A stretch of DNA of 64,000 nt from Microcebus murinus (GCF_040939455.1 NC_134111.1:58980501-59044500); one strand, 5' to 3'. Positions 48,846 through 63,109 are shown, counted from the stretch's first letter. Translations and numbers: made by a program. The notes: generated by a model from the letters alone, not told the origin.

Positions 48846-50620
48846 ATGTCTAGAAATATTTACACTAAACTATTATAACTGACTACCTTTAGGGAGTGGA
48901 GTGAGGAGGGAAATGGCAGAAGAAGTTTTAGTCTAGAATCCTGTATTATTTGATTGATAAGCAGCATCAGGTTGGAGGTAAATGCACTCATCTCCTTCAT
49001 TGCTTTTAGGTTAATTTTCCCTTGAATAATCACTTTGCATATTTTTGAAACAAAGTATGAAGAAACAAGTATTTTTGGTGTGGAAAAGACATTAAACATT
49101 TTTTATAGCATTTTCAATAGAGTCACAAGAAAGAAAATTTTAAAAAATTGTATATACTGTTTCCATGCCTGTAGCCAACTCAGCATGTCTGTTAAATAGC
49201 AATTATTTTATGCTCATTTATCAAGTAGAGAATGATAAGAATTCCTAATGAAGACATAAACAACTTGTAGCAGGTTCATTTATTATTCCAGTTTAAAGAG
49301 AAGACAGAAGGATAAAACCTAAATTTAAATAATTTAAAAAATAAACTAATAAACCTAATGGCCCATACTTATCCCTACGCCTCTCCATCTCTTCTTTCCT
49401 ATTCATTTTCCCTTTCCCAAGCACCTGCCTTAGATTCTGTGTCTTCCTCTCTTGGAGCACAAGAGGCTCCTCTAGTATCATTTGACCCTGCTAGGCAGGG
49501 CAGGACACAAACTATGATATAATGTGGAATGATAATCCAGAACTTTTCATAGAGAATTATCATAAACAATCTTCTTATACATATATTTAAGATATGAAAA
49601 TATCTGAATACTTATACAAGATTATGTCACATGTAAAACATATAAGACTACATTTTGTCCTCATTTCATTTTTGAAAACTTTTGGGCAAGTAGGATTATA
49701 AAATGGGATCTCAAATATTATAATTAATTTTGCTTTACAAACATCCAATAGCTTGATTGCTCTTCATGCTCATGTTAGGGGGCAGAGTGGGCATAATTGT
49801 TGACACAGTGAATGTCCTTATAAAATGAAGACTTACAACATGAAAGAATAATCATTGGTGCATTTTCTTAGGAATTCTTAAAATACACTAGACAGAAAAG
49901 AAATGATAAGGAGTATCTGTGTAAAATGTTATCACTGTTGAACTCTGAACATGCTTCCACTGGTGTTTAGTATGATTTTTTTTAGTCCCGATGGAGTCAA
50001 TAAAGCATAAAGTGAGGGGTTCCTAAACCCTGGCTGGGTGCTCTTGGGGGCTGGAGAGCTGTGAAAACTGACCCAATCTGCAATCAACTGATCCTTGAGA
50101 GCTATTTATACTCCAAATTTTCTCTTGAAATTAGATACACAACTCCCAAAGGGCTTATATTTTGAACTAGAAGGTTTGTAGGGAAGGGAAGTAAAGAAGG
50201 AGGCGGCCACGGAAGAAGAGGTCATGGGATTCTGACTCTTACAATGGTATTTTAGTGAAAATATTTCTGTCCACAGTGGACTCTTGGAAAATGGTTATAC
50301 CCATGTACCCGCATAGTAATTTCCAGGCAAATGGTGCCTATAATTACACCTCCTAAGTATTAAAATTCAAGTGCTGAATGCAATTAGGAGAAACTGGTTT
50401 CTCAAGAGCGAAATTTTCTTTGCCTGTTTTACTATTCTTATAAAGGGCATTTTTCACCAAACAACTAATTCATTCAGTTCTGCCCCCTAACATTTGATGG
50501 GCCCAGGGCAGGAGCACATTTCTTCCAAATAACATATAACTAAATATTTTAAAGTTGTATATCAGGTGAACAAACTGTTATATATGTTCTATCCTTCTAC
50601 CTCTTAATAAGTTTCATAAA

Positions 50621-51250
50621 ATGCTGACAAGTTGGGTTCGAATTAAGAATTCTCAACTCCCAGGATGGCAGGGCTGGGCCAGCTGGCTGCAGCTTCCCCG
50701 ACACCCACCTACTGCTCAGGCCTTCACTGTACAGGCCTCACCCAGAAGCAGGGGGACACTGTTGCCCCCAAGTATAATCTTCATCAACCAGCCTAGCCTT
50801 GAAAGTAGCTGCTTCTTGGCCATTCTTTGGAGTGAAAGTGAACGAACACCAATGGTGTCCTGGGCCCCTTTGAGAGGAAAGACCTAGGAATGATACCCAT
50901 TAAGACTTAGGAGACAGGCTTGCAGACCTTTGGGTAGAGCATTATGGAATCTTGGTGCCCAAACCATGGTAGAGGAACACACTGGGCATCAGGGCAGAGA
51001 ACTCCAGGGTCCTGGAATCTGGAAGAGGAAGAAGGCCAGGGGCTCCAGGTTCTTCTTGGTCTTGGAGACCTATCATCCCATGGGGAGGGGCACCAACTAA
51101 AAGGGCCTTTGTTGGGCACCTTGAGGTGGGGGTTAGTGTCCAAGGTAGAGGTTTTGGGTTTCACTGACCTGGGGCTAAGGGTGGAATTGAACTCATATGT
51201 TGCAAGCATCTTCCAACTGAAGGCCTTCCAGGACATCTGGGGGAATTAGG
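50621..51250. other. GC-rich block with opposed open frames, unrecognised
   Basis: In an AT-rich neighbourhood this 630-bp block is rich in G and C (GGCAGGGCTGGGCCAGCTGG, GGGCCTTTGTTGGGCACCTT). It holds an 88-codon and a 101-codon frame on the plus strand (the latter starting MESWCPNHGRG) and a 109-codon frame on the minus strand. None shows a domain, signal peptide or splice context I recognise. It may be a decayed retrocopy, an LTR, or simply chance open sequence. Confidence 0.4.
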
Positions 51251-51469
51251 AGAGGTTGATCTTTCTGTAGTATGGATATTCTTTTGGGGTAAGTGGTTTC
51301 CTCATAGGAGAGTCCATTAGTGATATTTCTTAGATTAACATGTCTGTATTCTGAGCTGCCTGGACCCTTCCCCCAAACCTAACCCACCACACAAAAAGCA
51401 AAAACAAAACAAAACTCTAAAGGTGGTACCAATTTTTCACTCAGGCTTCAGAACTATGTGAAGATAGAT

Positions 51470-51735
51470 ATGGATGATAATTCCAGCTAACTTTATTGCT
51501 TTCTTACTATAAATCAGGCAAGGAGACAAGCTTTAGCTCACTTAATCCTCACTATACCATGATGAGGAAGATCTAATTATTATTATTATCTCTATTTTAC
51601 TGATAAATAGATTGAGGCACAGACATCTTGAGTGATTTGCTCAAAGTCATACAACCGGGAGGGACCATGCCAGAGTTTGACTCACGTCTGATGGTTTCAG
51701 AGAGAGTTCTTAACTGCTGAGTTATCCTCCATCTC
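51470..51735 (+). repeat. MIR SINE
   Basis: Nearly full-length MIR: CACTTAATCCTCACTATACC, ATTATTATTATCTCTATTTT, GATTGAGGCACAGACATCTT, GCTCAAAGTCATACAACCGG and CTTAACTGCTGAGTTATCCT. Confidence 0.9.
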
Positions 51736-51868
51736 AAATGCATGTTTTATTACTAAAAATGTGCAAATTACCTTCACATTTGATCAATAATGTCAGTAAT
51801 CATTATGCTCTATCCCATCTCTGCCTTGAAATTTAGAGTTAAAAACAATTTATCTGAAAAACTTTTGA

Positions 51869-52005
51869 AGCTGGGTGCAGTGGTACAAGCCTGTAATCAC
51901 AGCTACTCAGGACTCCGAGGCGGGAGGATTGCTTGAGCCCAGGAGTTCAGGACCAGCCTGGGCAACATAGCAAGACCCTGTCTCTTAAAAGAGGAAAAAA
52001 AAAAA
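51869..52005 (+). mobile_element. Free left Alu monomer (FLAM-like)
   Basis: GCTGGGTGCAGTGGTACAAG begins a single Alu left arm that runs to GCAAGACCCTGTCTCTTAAA and an A-rich tail, about 137 bp with no right arm. This size and sequence fit the ancient free left monomer family that predates dimeric Alu. No clear target-site duplication remains. Confidence 0.82.
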
Positions 52006-52919
52006 TCTTAAAGGAGTTTGGTCCACCAGGGAGTTTTTGGTTAAAAGAAGCTTAAATTTATTTTCCAAAGCTGATATGTTGAATCATTTTCTCACAGAGA
52101 AATATATATGGATGGCAAAATTCAGGGTACTTTGAAGTATAATAAATTAAATGTCAGGATGCAAAAAGGTAATATATTTGAAATGCCATAGCTACTTGTC
52201 AGTAACCTACTTCCTGAATGCTAAATACATTTAAATTATTTCTTTCAGGCCACCACTGAGAAGCATGTTTATTTATTTATTATTTATTGTCTATCTTGTT
52301 CCAAAAAGGATTTTAAATGGCAGGCTCACAAATATTTATCTCAATGGCTTTTTTTAAAGCAGTTTCCTTTTTCTATCAACCTGATAGCTTTGTTTAATGT
52401 TCCCTATGATTTTGTTAGTCTCTTTTTTTAAACTGTGAGATGACCATTGTATATGAGTGACTATGAAGACTGAACATGTGAGTGGAGAAGTTAGTTATGT
52501 TGACCTTAGCTCAATTCCCAAGAGGCAAATCTTGGCTGAAATGAGGTCAACTAAGGACAGTGTTGAAGTCAAAACCTAAGGAGAACTTGGGGCCTCCTCT
52601 GTGCCCACCAGAGGAAGCAGAGGCCGAGGCAGAGGAGGTTCTGCCCCTAGGACCAGCAGGAAGGGCCAAGGAATGTTGGGGGGAAGGTTCTGAGAAGGAG
52701 TCAAGTTGCTTGGAGAGCTGGGATCAAGATCATATTTTTGGAGTCAGTTGGGGAAGGAAATGGGGATAACGGGTGTGGCAGAAAACTGCCTTAGGCCTTG
52801 TAGATGACTGTTGGCTTCCCACCAGGAAGTCCTCTTAGCTCAAAAATATCTTTGAAAATGTTCCATTAGGCACAAAGCCTAATGTTCCACTAATTACCAA
52901 ATTTTTGATTAATAAGCAT

Positions 52920-53160
52920 CCTCTGTGGTTAGGAAAACTGCCTCTGGGGTCAGACTCCTGGCTTCATCACCTATTAGCTATGCAGTCTTAGAAAAAATAT
53001 TTCATCCTTGTGAATCTTAGCTCCTTTGTCAGCACAATAGAGATGATAACAATAGTATCTCTAGTGCTGAGGCTGTGAGAGAGAAATGGATAAATGCACA
53101 GAAAGCACTTAGAACAGCATCTGCCGCAAAGCAAGCCCTCAGTAAACTTCCAGCCATTGA
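52920..53160 (-). repeat. MIR SINE
   Basis: Complement of a MIR: CTCTGGGGTCAGACTCCTGG, TATTAGCTATGCAGTCTTAG and AGAACAGCATCTGCCGCAAA in order. Confidence 0.8.
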
Positions 53161-53289
53161 CACATCTGCATGCATTAATCTAAGCAGATGTCCTTTTTGA
53201 ACATGCAGAAAAAAGGAGGGCATCATGGGGATAGAAGTGTTTGAGACATTATGGGGAAAAGTTGGTCAAAGTAGATTTGGGGGAGTCAA

Positions 53290-53622
53290 AAACTAAAGTA
53301 AGGACAGTGAGAGAAACCTCCAAAAATAATCTTTACCCACTATCAAGTTTAGTTGGTACAGATTAAAAATAAAAAAAAATAGGTAAATTCACAGAGGTGG
53401 AAAGTAGTATACAGGTTACCAGCATTTGAGGGGAGGGGAAATGGAGAATTGATATTTAAGGGGTACAGAGTTTCTGTTTGGGATGATGAAAAACTGTACA
53501 GATGGATGGTGATCATGGCTGTGCAACATTGTATATGTACTTATTTACAGTGGATTGTATGCTTAACAATGGTTAAAACGATAAATTTTATATTATGTAT
53601 ATATTACCACAATAATACAATA
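53290..53622 (+). mobile_element. L1 3' end (L1MA/MB-like)
   Basis: GGTACAGAGTTTCTGTTTGG, GATGGATGGTGATCATGGCT, GTGCAACATTGTATATGTAC, GCTTAACAATGGTTAAAACG and ATTACCACAATAATA are the last 300 bp of a mid-age L1 3' UTR in forward orientation. Confidence 0.88.
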
Positions 53623-54124
53623 TGTACTTAGTATTGATCTTCTTCATACCCCACTTTCCAGAGAACAGATGTGTTGCCTCCTCTAATCAGGGAAATGAGA
53701 CATAGGAGAAGAACATTCCATGCCCCATCTAACTGTGTGTCCTTCCAAGGTTTATTAAGCATGGAGGATTGGAGAAAAAGGACGGGCTGCAGCCCAGAGA
53801 TGAGCCTATGGTTTCCCGGCCCTGGGAGAGGTGACCATACCAAGGACCTAAGGACAGACCTTGCCTCCTCTGAGCCCCACACTTGTTGCTGTGAGGCACT
53901 GCTAATCTCCAATTCAGCACCCCTTGCATATCACCCTGATTCTATGGTGAAATTTCTTCAAGGTTGGGGGAGGTGTTTTAGCACAAGATAATCTCAGATA
54001 CAACTTGTAGCAATACTTGGGTCCTACTCTTTTGATAAGATCTTCAATTTCTAACCATCAGATTTCTAATGTTCTTTCTGCATCTTCCTTTTGTTGTGGC
54101 TTCATTGTGACATCCTCCAATAAT

Positions 54125-54300
54125 CTTCAAAATGTGGTCTCTGGATCAGCAGAATCAGCATCAGGTGGGAGCATGTTAGAAATGAAACTTCCAGGGCTCT
54201 AACCCAAACCTGCAGAATTAGAAATTTTAAGGTGGGCTGCAACAAGGGCTGTTCTAACAAGCCATCCACGTGATTCTGATGAACACTGAGGTTTGAAAAC
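54125..54300. mobile_element. hAT-Charlie MITE (MER5A-like)
   Basis: CAAAATGTGGTCTCTGGATC, AGCATCAGGTGGGAGCATGT, TAGAAATGAAACTTCCAGGG and AACAAGCCATCCACGTGATT, with GTTTGAAAACATGG at the end, match a 180-bp MER5A-type element. Confidence 0.82.
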
Positions 54301-56394
54301 ATGGTTCTCTTCCTTTCACAGCTTGCCAATTAATGGAAGCTCTCTGCTGAGAAAATAAGATTTATTTCTCTTCTATAATATGGACTTAGCGGCACTGCTT
54401 GTTAACATATGCCTACTATTTCACTGTCAGTGAGTGTTGGTGAGTTATACAGGAAGGGACAGGCAGAATAATTCCTGTAACGGTATCGTGATGAATCTTT
54501 TATATTGATGTTAAAAATGGGAATTACCTGTATGTTACTTGATTGCAAAATAGGAAAGTTAGTTTCTCAACCAAGCAGTGGTTGGAGAATGGGTCCTAAG
54601 TAGAGCTGGAGTATATTCAGAAGATAAGAGTGTAAGAGAAGATAAAGAATATATTTCTTTCTAAACCCATGAGGCCAACATTGTGGGGATGATGACAAGA
54701 GGGTGTTAAAAGTAGCCAGACAGAATAGAAAAATGATTATTAGCACATGAAGAGAGTCTTTCACAAATATTTGTTGAATAAGTGAATAAAAGTATAAAAC
54801 ATAGAGTCTCTGGCCTTAGAGATTTTTAAAAATAGTCAGGTATTTGCAGTAGTTAGGTATTAGGCCAGATAAAGAATAAGTTATTTGTTTTGATGTATAT
54901 ATTATAAATCTTAACATTTTCAGTCATGTCCTGCTTCATGTATAAAAAGATAATTTTCACGTGTAAAATATTTTTAAAAAACAATTACAAAATATTCCCT
55001 TTTATCCTGTGATCCTTTGTCTATATAGTCAACCATGAATTCATTCAGTACTTTAAGTTGTACATGACACATAATAACCTGAGGAAGAAAAAGAGTCTTT
55101 TCTTTGATTTGAGTTTCAAAATCTAGATCCCATGGAAGAAGGCAAAGCCCAGGAAAAGATGATAGAAGAATATGTGGTGAGTCAGAGCAAAGTTCCCATT
55201 CCTGTGATTATCCAAAGATACCCTTGGTTAATGAAGAGGAGTCAGAAAGAAGACAGAAGAAATCTAGAGACGGGACACTGAGTCCTGCCTGAATTCCAGC
55301 TAAGACAAACTGTGAGGAGGGTAGCAACATGCCCCTAATAAATTTCCTGGATCCTGAAGCCAAAGTGAGCTGAATGCCCCACCCCACCCCAACACTCTCT
55401 CCTGGTTGGAACCTAGAAGCCAGCCAGGACCCAGTGCAGAACTGACTGATGTGTGTTAGACAGAGAGGCCTGAGACAGCCTCACAGATAATGGTGACTCT
55501 GACTAGATTGATGGAGACGGAAACAAGAGAAAAGAGAGGGAGGGTAGTCAGAGGCCAAATATGTTTTGGAAGTAGGCTTGCTGTTGAAGTATAGTATAGA
55601 ATAAGGAAACACCTTTATACTTAGAAAACACTTAAGTATCTGATTTCCTGTACTTCATACTTGCTCAAGAAACATCTATGTTGTTTCACTGTATTATGGG
55701 ATCAACATGTTTGGGGGCTACCTTGGAAACTTAACCTATTATCTGGTTTTGTGGGGAAATAGGTGATTAATTCTAAGTAGCTAACTTAGAAATCAAACTT
55801 TTGTGTTAGGATTTATTGTTAGGATAAAGTGAGTCCTTGGAAGTATCAGAGATGAAGAACATGCAACTCTGACCTACCTGGCGCTCAAGGATGAGAGACA
55901 TCAAACCTAAACCAAAGTGTTTCAAATAATAGGAAAATTTATTATTTTCCTTAAGAAAAAAGTTAAAGGTAGGCTGACTCCAGTAAGGGATTTTAAAAAT
56001 CAGCAATGATATCAAAGACTCAGGTTTCTTTCATCTGTCTATATCTTCAACTTCAGTATTAGGTTTATTTAGCTTTATGCTTGAAGCAACATGGCTGTCT
56101 CTATTTCAAGCATCATACTCAGACACAACGTCTCCTAGCGGCACAGGACTCCTTTTCTATGGAGAGGAAACCTTCTACCAACAGTCTACCCTTTGGCCAG
56201 AATTGCATGACATGACCAGTGAGTCTAGCTGGCTACAAAATCAGGGAATAATAACTGGATTCAATCAATTAAGATGTACTCATTCTGAGCCTGTGGCCAA
56301 GGTTGGTCTCGCCTGAATCACTTGGCTTTGAAGAAGAGAGTCAATATTGGAGAAAATATGGGTTCTGTTGGCAAGGAAAAGAAGAGTGGATGTT

Positions 56395-56625
56395 GGGTAT
56401 GCTCCATTTAAGTTTGAACTTGTCTCTGATTCCTAATAATTATATGATCTTAAGCAAGTAAATTACTTTCTTTATGCCTCAAGTTTCTTTATAGGAAAAA
56501 TAATATAAGTACCTAATTCATAGGATTGTTTGAGGATTACACACAATTATATATGCAAATTACATAATAATTCCTTGGATATAACTGTCAAACAATTTTT
56601 ATTGTTATTAATATCATTATTAGAA
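56395..56625 (-). repeat. MIR SINE
   Basis: Complement of a MIR: TTATATGATCTTAAGCAAGT, CTAATTCATAGGATTGTTTG and AGGATTACACACAATTATAT. A young Alu is inserted at its left-consensus end. Confidence 0.65.
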
Positions 56626-56635
56626 AAAAATAAGT

Positions 56636-56968
56636 TTTTTTTTTTTTTTTTTGAGACAGAGTCTCGCTTTGTTGCCCAGGCTAGAGTGAGTGCCATGGCG
56701 TCAGCCTAGCTCACAGCAACCTCAAACTTCTGGGCTCGAGTGATCCTTCTGCCTCAGCCTCCCGGGTAGCTGGGACTACAGGCATGCGCCACCATGCCCG
56801 GCTAATTTTTTATATATATATCAGTTGGCCAATTAATTTCTTTCTATTTATAGTAGAGACGGGGTCTCGCTCTTGCTCAGGCTGGTTTTGAACTCCTGAC
56901 CTTGAGCAATCCGCCCGCCTCGGCCTCCCAAGAGCTAGGATTACAGGCGTGAGCCACAGCGCCCGGCC
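56636..56968 (-). mobile_element. Young strepsirrhine-type Alu, full length
   Basis: This reverse-oriented complete Alu carries the TTGGCCAATTAATTTC segment and ends in GCCCGGCC. It is flanked by duplicates of an AAAAATAAGTTTTT-like site (left about 56626-56640, right 56970 onward). Its head faces the head of the plus-strand Alu 327 bp away. It is almost identical to the copy at 38690, including CACAGCGCCCGGCC at the end, which suggests the same source subfamily. Confidence 0.94.
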
Positions 56969-57282
56969 TAAAAATAAGTTTTTGACATATATAAAGAAAT
57001 ATTCATTTATGCTTTATTGACTCAAAATATTGCAAATAGTGAAATTTTATTTAATATGTAGAGCTTTTTTGTCAGTCATTTTCTTAAAAGATCTGGTCAG
57101 ATTTTTTTCTTCCTCCTTTTCACTAGTGAGGCTGTTTTTGAAAGTTTATAGAAAGTAACACACCACAGATGGACAGAAAAATAGGAAAACCAACCAAAAA
57201 TTATTACAACTTTTTCTAACTAGTTTTCTCACACCACCTACAGGGTGAAGACAGCCACCCCTCCCTACAACTCACACCATAA

Positions 57283-57629
<347 letters not shown>

Positions 57630-60600
57630 GGAATTCATAAATCATAATCTGATTTTTAATGATTCACTGAGCTCCAGCAATGTATTAGCATGTTTCCCTC
57701 AAACTGATTTCCTTAGGGACTTTTCCAATTGGAAACAACCTAAAATTTACAACAGCCCATATTTATAAATGCTCTCCCTCTAAGCAAATGATAAGCAGCT
57801 ACCTCCTGGTGGCCAGAGTAGTTTAGTCATGAGCAGGTCTTTATAAGGGGATGTTGTGACTATGGGTAAAACCACAGAATTCCAGAATAAAGAGGGACTG
57901 AGGACTTCATCTTCCATGTGAGAAAAGCAATGATTAAAGGGGGGGGATCTCTTGCCTAGATGCTAATCGTTAGTAGAAGCAAAGCCAGAAAAGTCAAGGG
58001 CTTTCCTCCCCAACCCACACAAACGCTCATCTGGGTCTCTCTGCTTTTGGTACTAACACATACATTTTAGTTTTTGCTGTAAAGAGAACACACTTGTTAT
58101 TTTCTGGGAAAAAATTCTCTTCCAGTCTGAATTCTTAAGCATATGATTTAAGTAGAATTGACCTTGTACCTGTTTTATGGGATGCTTGACCACTGAACTT
58201 GTATACACAATTTCCCCAGACACAATGATTGGTTAAGGGATGAGTATATTACTAAGCTAGAGCCAATAAAACATAAGAACATGTTTATTGGATCCTATGG
58301 AAAAGAATACCTTTGTCATTCCTGCTGGAATTAACGGTGTGAGAACGTAAAACTCAGAAATACTACCACCATCTTGTTACCACTTAAGCATCAGAAGAGG
58401 CCATTCCAGAGTAAGCAAAACAGAGAGGTTGACCAGGTGACATCATCTGTGACCTGAACCAGCCTAAGCTTGCAGTCAGCACTAGCCATCAATGTTTTGG
58501 TAGTGACGGCCAGTAAATTAACCACTTGTTTAAGCCGGCTTGGTTGGGTTTCCTATCACTTTCAATTGATATATTCATAAAACCTGTTCATTAGTGCAAC
58601 CCTTTTCTCTTTCCCTCATTTGACTCCAAATGTCAAAGGAGCACATATGGTTCAGTGCCATCATGATGTGGAGGTTGTAGTGATTAATCACCAAGAGTTT
58701 GCTCTCCACATCACATTGATCCCAAATTTTGCAGGATGTTGTTCATACTTTGGCCATAATTATTTTAACACCCTTGCCCATGATGAGCAGCTGATTCTAA
58801 AATGAAATGCTAACCAATCTTTCGGATTTTGCAATGCTACTCATGTTTTATTTGAAGACCCTTGGCTATGCACTAGTTCTATCTTCATCTATATTTTTAA
58901 CCAATGCTTGGATATTTCTCTTTTTTCATAGATAACTCCCCGAAGATGACTTCTTGCCCCAATCTTTCTATGAAATATTTTTTCTTTTTATTCCAAATTT
59001 ATATTTAAACTATTTATCTCCAGGCTAAAGACGCCAGCCTTCCATCATAAAAACAAGATGAACAACAACAACAAAAGCCTTCCTCAAGTATATGTTCCCA
59101 TTAATAGATTATTCTATCTCCAATTTTTTCTATATTAGCAAGTATTTGAAAAATAGTCTATAGTAGTTTCTTCATGAAGCCATTTCACAGTAATCTTCAT
59201 GCTATCATAATCTGGCTGGTATCTTTTTCTTTTTACTGAAACTCCACTTCAGAAACATCAGGAATCTTTTAACTCATCCAGTGGTTCTCACTGTAGCATT
59301 GATTTACCCTTTTTAGTAACCCTACTCTCTGCTAATTAGGCACTCCATATCTTTCATACATTCCTCCTGCTGCTATATCTATTCTTTCTATGTCTCTTCT
59401 TTGGTAGCTCCATGCCTATGCCTAAATACTTATGTTCTCCTTAACTGCCTGCATGTCCTTAACCACCCTACCGCTCTACATGTCTGGCATTTTCATCTTC
59501 TCCCTTGACTTCAATTACTAGGGTAACATTTAACCCATTTTGATATGGAATTTCAAGCATTTTTTAAACCTTAGTGGTTGGAAGTAGAAAAACCCTGACA
59601 TTCGAAAAGTCAAAAAATTATTTTATTCTACAGGGGCTTCTTTTAGCTCAGTGCAGACTGCTCCTTTGTTTTATGAAAAATCTTTTGAATAGGTCTTTTA
59701 GTTACACTAAAATAAAGTAAAGCCTCTCCTATGGCATATAGAAGATTCAGACAATGTGATTCTAAAAGGCCTAACATCTCTGAACAGAAATGTATGAGGC
59801 TGTCTTCACTTTGAGCACAGCTGCTTCACTGCAGATTATGTATCCTTTAGAAAACTGTCATTTTTTTTTCCTAAATATGGATTTAGTCTTTCAGCACAGG
59901 TGTTGATCCTGAGAGATGAATGCACAATTTGACATTAATTTTGATCACCCCCTTCCTTTATTTCCGTGTTAGAGCTTGAGATCCTGACGTCAGGATAGCA
60001 AGTCATATTGAAAGGACCCCTACAGAGGATGGTAAGCTGGTCTTTGTGAGATGGGCATCAGACCTTAGAGGATGCAGAGATACGCTTGGTAGGGAACTTC
60101 TACAAAAGAACTTGAGGTTGTGGATGCTCAAAGCATCTATCAATAAGGTCTTACCGCAATTATAGCTGATTTTCCCTTCAGTTTGGAGAATTAGAGGAAT
60201 GATTGAGTTCACATATGGGAGCATGCCTGTAGATAGATGGACTTGAGGAAAAAATAGGTGACCTGTACAGGAACAATTCATCAGTTTGGAGCCAGAAAGC
60301 TGGCTGTAGAGGAAAGTGACAACCAGGAAAGATTGTGAAATAAGTAAACATTTGCTGGGCATTCTCAAAATCTTTAGGATGGGGAACATATTCAAATACC
60401 AAAGGAGCCCCAACTATTGGCATCCAAGATTGGTATCCAAGTAAAGGTATCCAAAAAAGCTGAGACCCCTGAGTTATAATTCCCATTCTCACATCTCCAA
60501 TTGGCACTATATTTCTGAACTTCAGTGCCCACATATCTAGCACATTTCAGACATTTTTTACCTTAAGTCCTCTTGTTGGAAGCCTTGTCTTTAAAGATGG

Positions 60601-61409
60601 GCTGGGAGAGCTTTGCTAGAGAACAAACTCAGTAATACTAAGAAGTATCTGCATATCTAGTCAGATCTGGTTTGGAATCCTGACTCTGTATAAGCTCTTA
60701 CCACATGTTACTCCCTCCTGTTATGACTTAACTACTGTTACTTAGAGTTTCCCCTTGTAATTTATCAGTGTGTTTGGGTCTCTCTCTCTCTAAGTCTCAA
60801 CTTCCCTGTTTCTTGTTTGCAACATTTGTCCTTGTGCCTGTTTGTCTTCGCAATTCTTGACCCATTTCTAGGCACCAGATATCTGCACAGTTGTACTCCT
60901 ATTTGGATTACCAGTGTGACTGGGATTCATTTCAGGTACACAATATATATTTGTTAAATGAAAGTTCTTTGGTAGATTCCTCTACTCAATGATTTCAGGG
61001 GTCTTAGCCTCCAAGGTGCCCTGAACATCATTCAATTTCTACTAGACTAACTTCTTGAAGTACTTATTGACATCACTGAATTCTTATTCAAGATAATCTA
61101 CCTCCAAATTAAGGATCCTTAGACTTGGTAAGACATGGAAGCCAAGTGAGGGTGTTTGTACAGAGATGTGTATGTATGCATTAAAGTTTTTTCCATCATT
61201 GTATACTTTGCTTTCATTTCCTGGTAACTAGCCTCCTTGTTTTCATTTTCTTAGGATCAAAAACTGCTCTCAGAAAATTATTTGATACTTTCACTAAGAT
61301 GTATAAATTATATATTTTCATGTGTTACATATCCTAGAGGTATTTGCATTTTCTTAGTAGTTAATAAATTGAAATTTATTTAAAAATTTAAAAAATTGAT
61401 TATTACTTA

Positions 61410-61610
61410 AATTTTACTCTGTCAGGCATCATGCTACCTTTACTCCCATGTCAACCCTATGAGGTGAGGATTGTCTTTATTCTTATTTTGTAGATAATAA
61501 AGAGAGGGACTGTAGATGCCAAGGAAACTAGTTAAAGAAAGAGAGTATTGAGTGGAAGCTTTGAACAACCCACTCTTTCTGAATTTGGAGTCTATGCTCT
61601 AACCATGGTA
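61410..61610 (+). repeat. MIR SINE
   Basis: TGTCAGGCATCATGCTACCT, CAACCCTATGAGGTGAGGAT, TTATTTTGTAGATAATAAAG and TGAATTTGGAGTCTATGCTC follow the MIR consensus. Confidence 0.78.
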
Positions 61611-62789
61611 ATTATAAAACAGATTGCTTCACATTAACCAAACAAAGTTATAAATTGTGTTTTTAGGAGATATTAGTAAGCACAATATCCATCTCTAAAA
61701 TGTACCTTTCCATCAGCTGCCTATCCTGCTGTTTATGAGGCCAAGGACACTACTTTGCTTGGCAATATTCCAATCCAAATAAAGACAATCAAACGGATTT
61801 TTTGTTTTGTTTTGTTTTTTAGGCCACATGTTTCTGGATTACAACTGTGCAACTTTAAAAAACAGTAGCCTCTAGGGACATATCTGAAAGCAAGAATCAC
61901 AGAATATTGGCATTTGCATTAGAAAATGTCTTTAGAAAAAGCAGTCATATTCATCAGGGAATTGTGCTATAATCTCCACAAAGAAAGTCAGAATTCAATT
62001 TGTATCAGAAACTCTGTTTTCATTTTTCTCACCAAAATCATCTTTTGAAAAATATTTTTGTTTTGTTTTGTTTTCTTAACTGAAATCCTGCAGTCGTTAA
62101 GGCTTAGTAGGAAGAGGGGTGTCTGTGACTGTGTGTGTGTATGTGTGTTTCAAACCAATTAATATTATAGTTTCTGTTTTATCCTGCTTTACCATGTGTT
62201 GACCTTCTTTCAATCTGGCCCAGACGACACCTCTCTGAAAAACTCACTGAATCATTTTTTTCTAGAAAGAGAATTTTCCATCTAAAAAACATGTCAGAAG
62301 TCAGCCAATTTTTAATTTAAAGTTTAAAAGCAATAAATGCTTCTTGAGACCCGCTCCTAAGGCAAATGACACTTTAATAATTACATGCACATCTCAGAAG
62401 AAACATCCTCAGTTTACTGCTGTGGGTCTTACTAGATATATAGGAAATCAAACCACATTAGTATTATTGCTGATATTTTGGTCATAATATCACAGCTCTT
62501 AGAAGATTCATAAGGAGTAATCTTAACCAGTGGTATAATGGTCAATGTTTAACAATAGACTCTCCAGGGGAAAAATTCTGATTTGTAGTATTTGTCATTT
62601 TCCATGGTGTAAATATTTTCACCGCGGCCCATTTTCAGCTACCAATGTGACAACACTGAAGGCAGAATTGGGAAGAGATGCGACACAGTCTGTGTATCAC
62701 TGATGACACTGAGAGCAGGTGAGCTTTCATCAGTCTTCCACTGAGTCTCTGAAGTCACCTGTTAGTTAAATGTTACAAGTGGGATGAGG

Positions 62790-63045
62790 ATAAGAATGGT
62801 GCTTAGCAGCCCAAGCCCTGGAGTCAGATTGCCAAAGACTTCATCCCATGCTTCAATGTATTTATTCCGTGTGTTCCCTTGGGTAAGCTATATAACTTTT
62901 CTGTGATTCAGTTTCCTTATAGACAAAATGGTAATAATAGAGTTTCTATCTCATAGGGTTGTTGTGATATTTAAAGGAAATAGTACATATAAAATGCTTA
63001 AAAGAGTTCTTAGCATATAGTAGGCCCTTAATGCATGTTAGCTAT
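62790..63045 (-). repeat. MIR SINE
   Basis: Complement of a MIR: AGCCCTGGAGTCAGATTGCC, CCTTGGGTAAGCTATATAAC, TCTCATAGGGTTGTTGTGAT and TTAGCATATAGTAGGCCCTT. Confidence 0.85.
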
Positions 63046-63109
63046 AGGATTTATAATTACAGCTATCAAAATGTTTTATACATTGCCATTTAAATCTTTC
63101 AGAGGTCAT

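Larger units (their letters stand above)
46341..50620. other. Sequence upstream of the first exon in view, part 1
   Basis: L1 at 47450 and L2 at 48235 are the only elements I can name. 46341-47449 and 48846-50620 hold no recognised gene, repeat or promoter-like CpG cluster. Confidence 0.55.
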
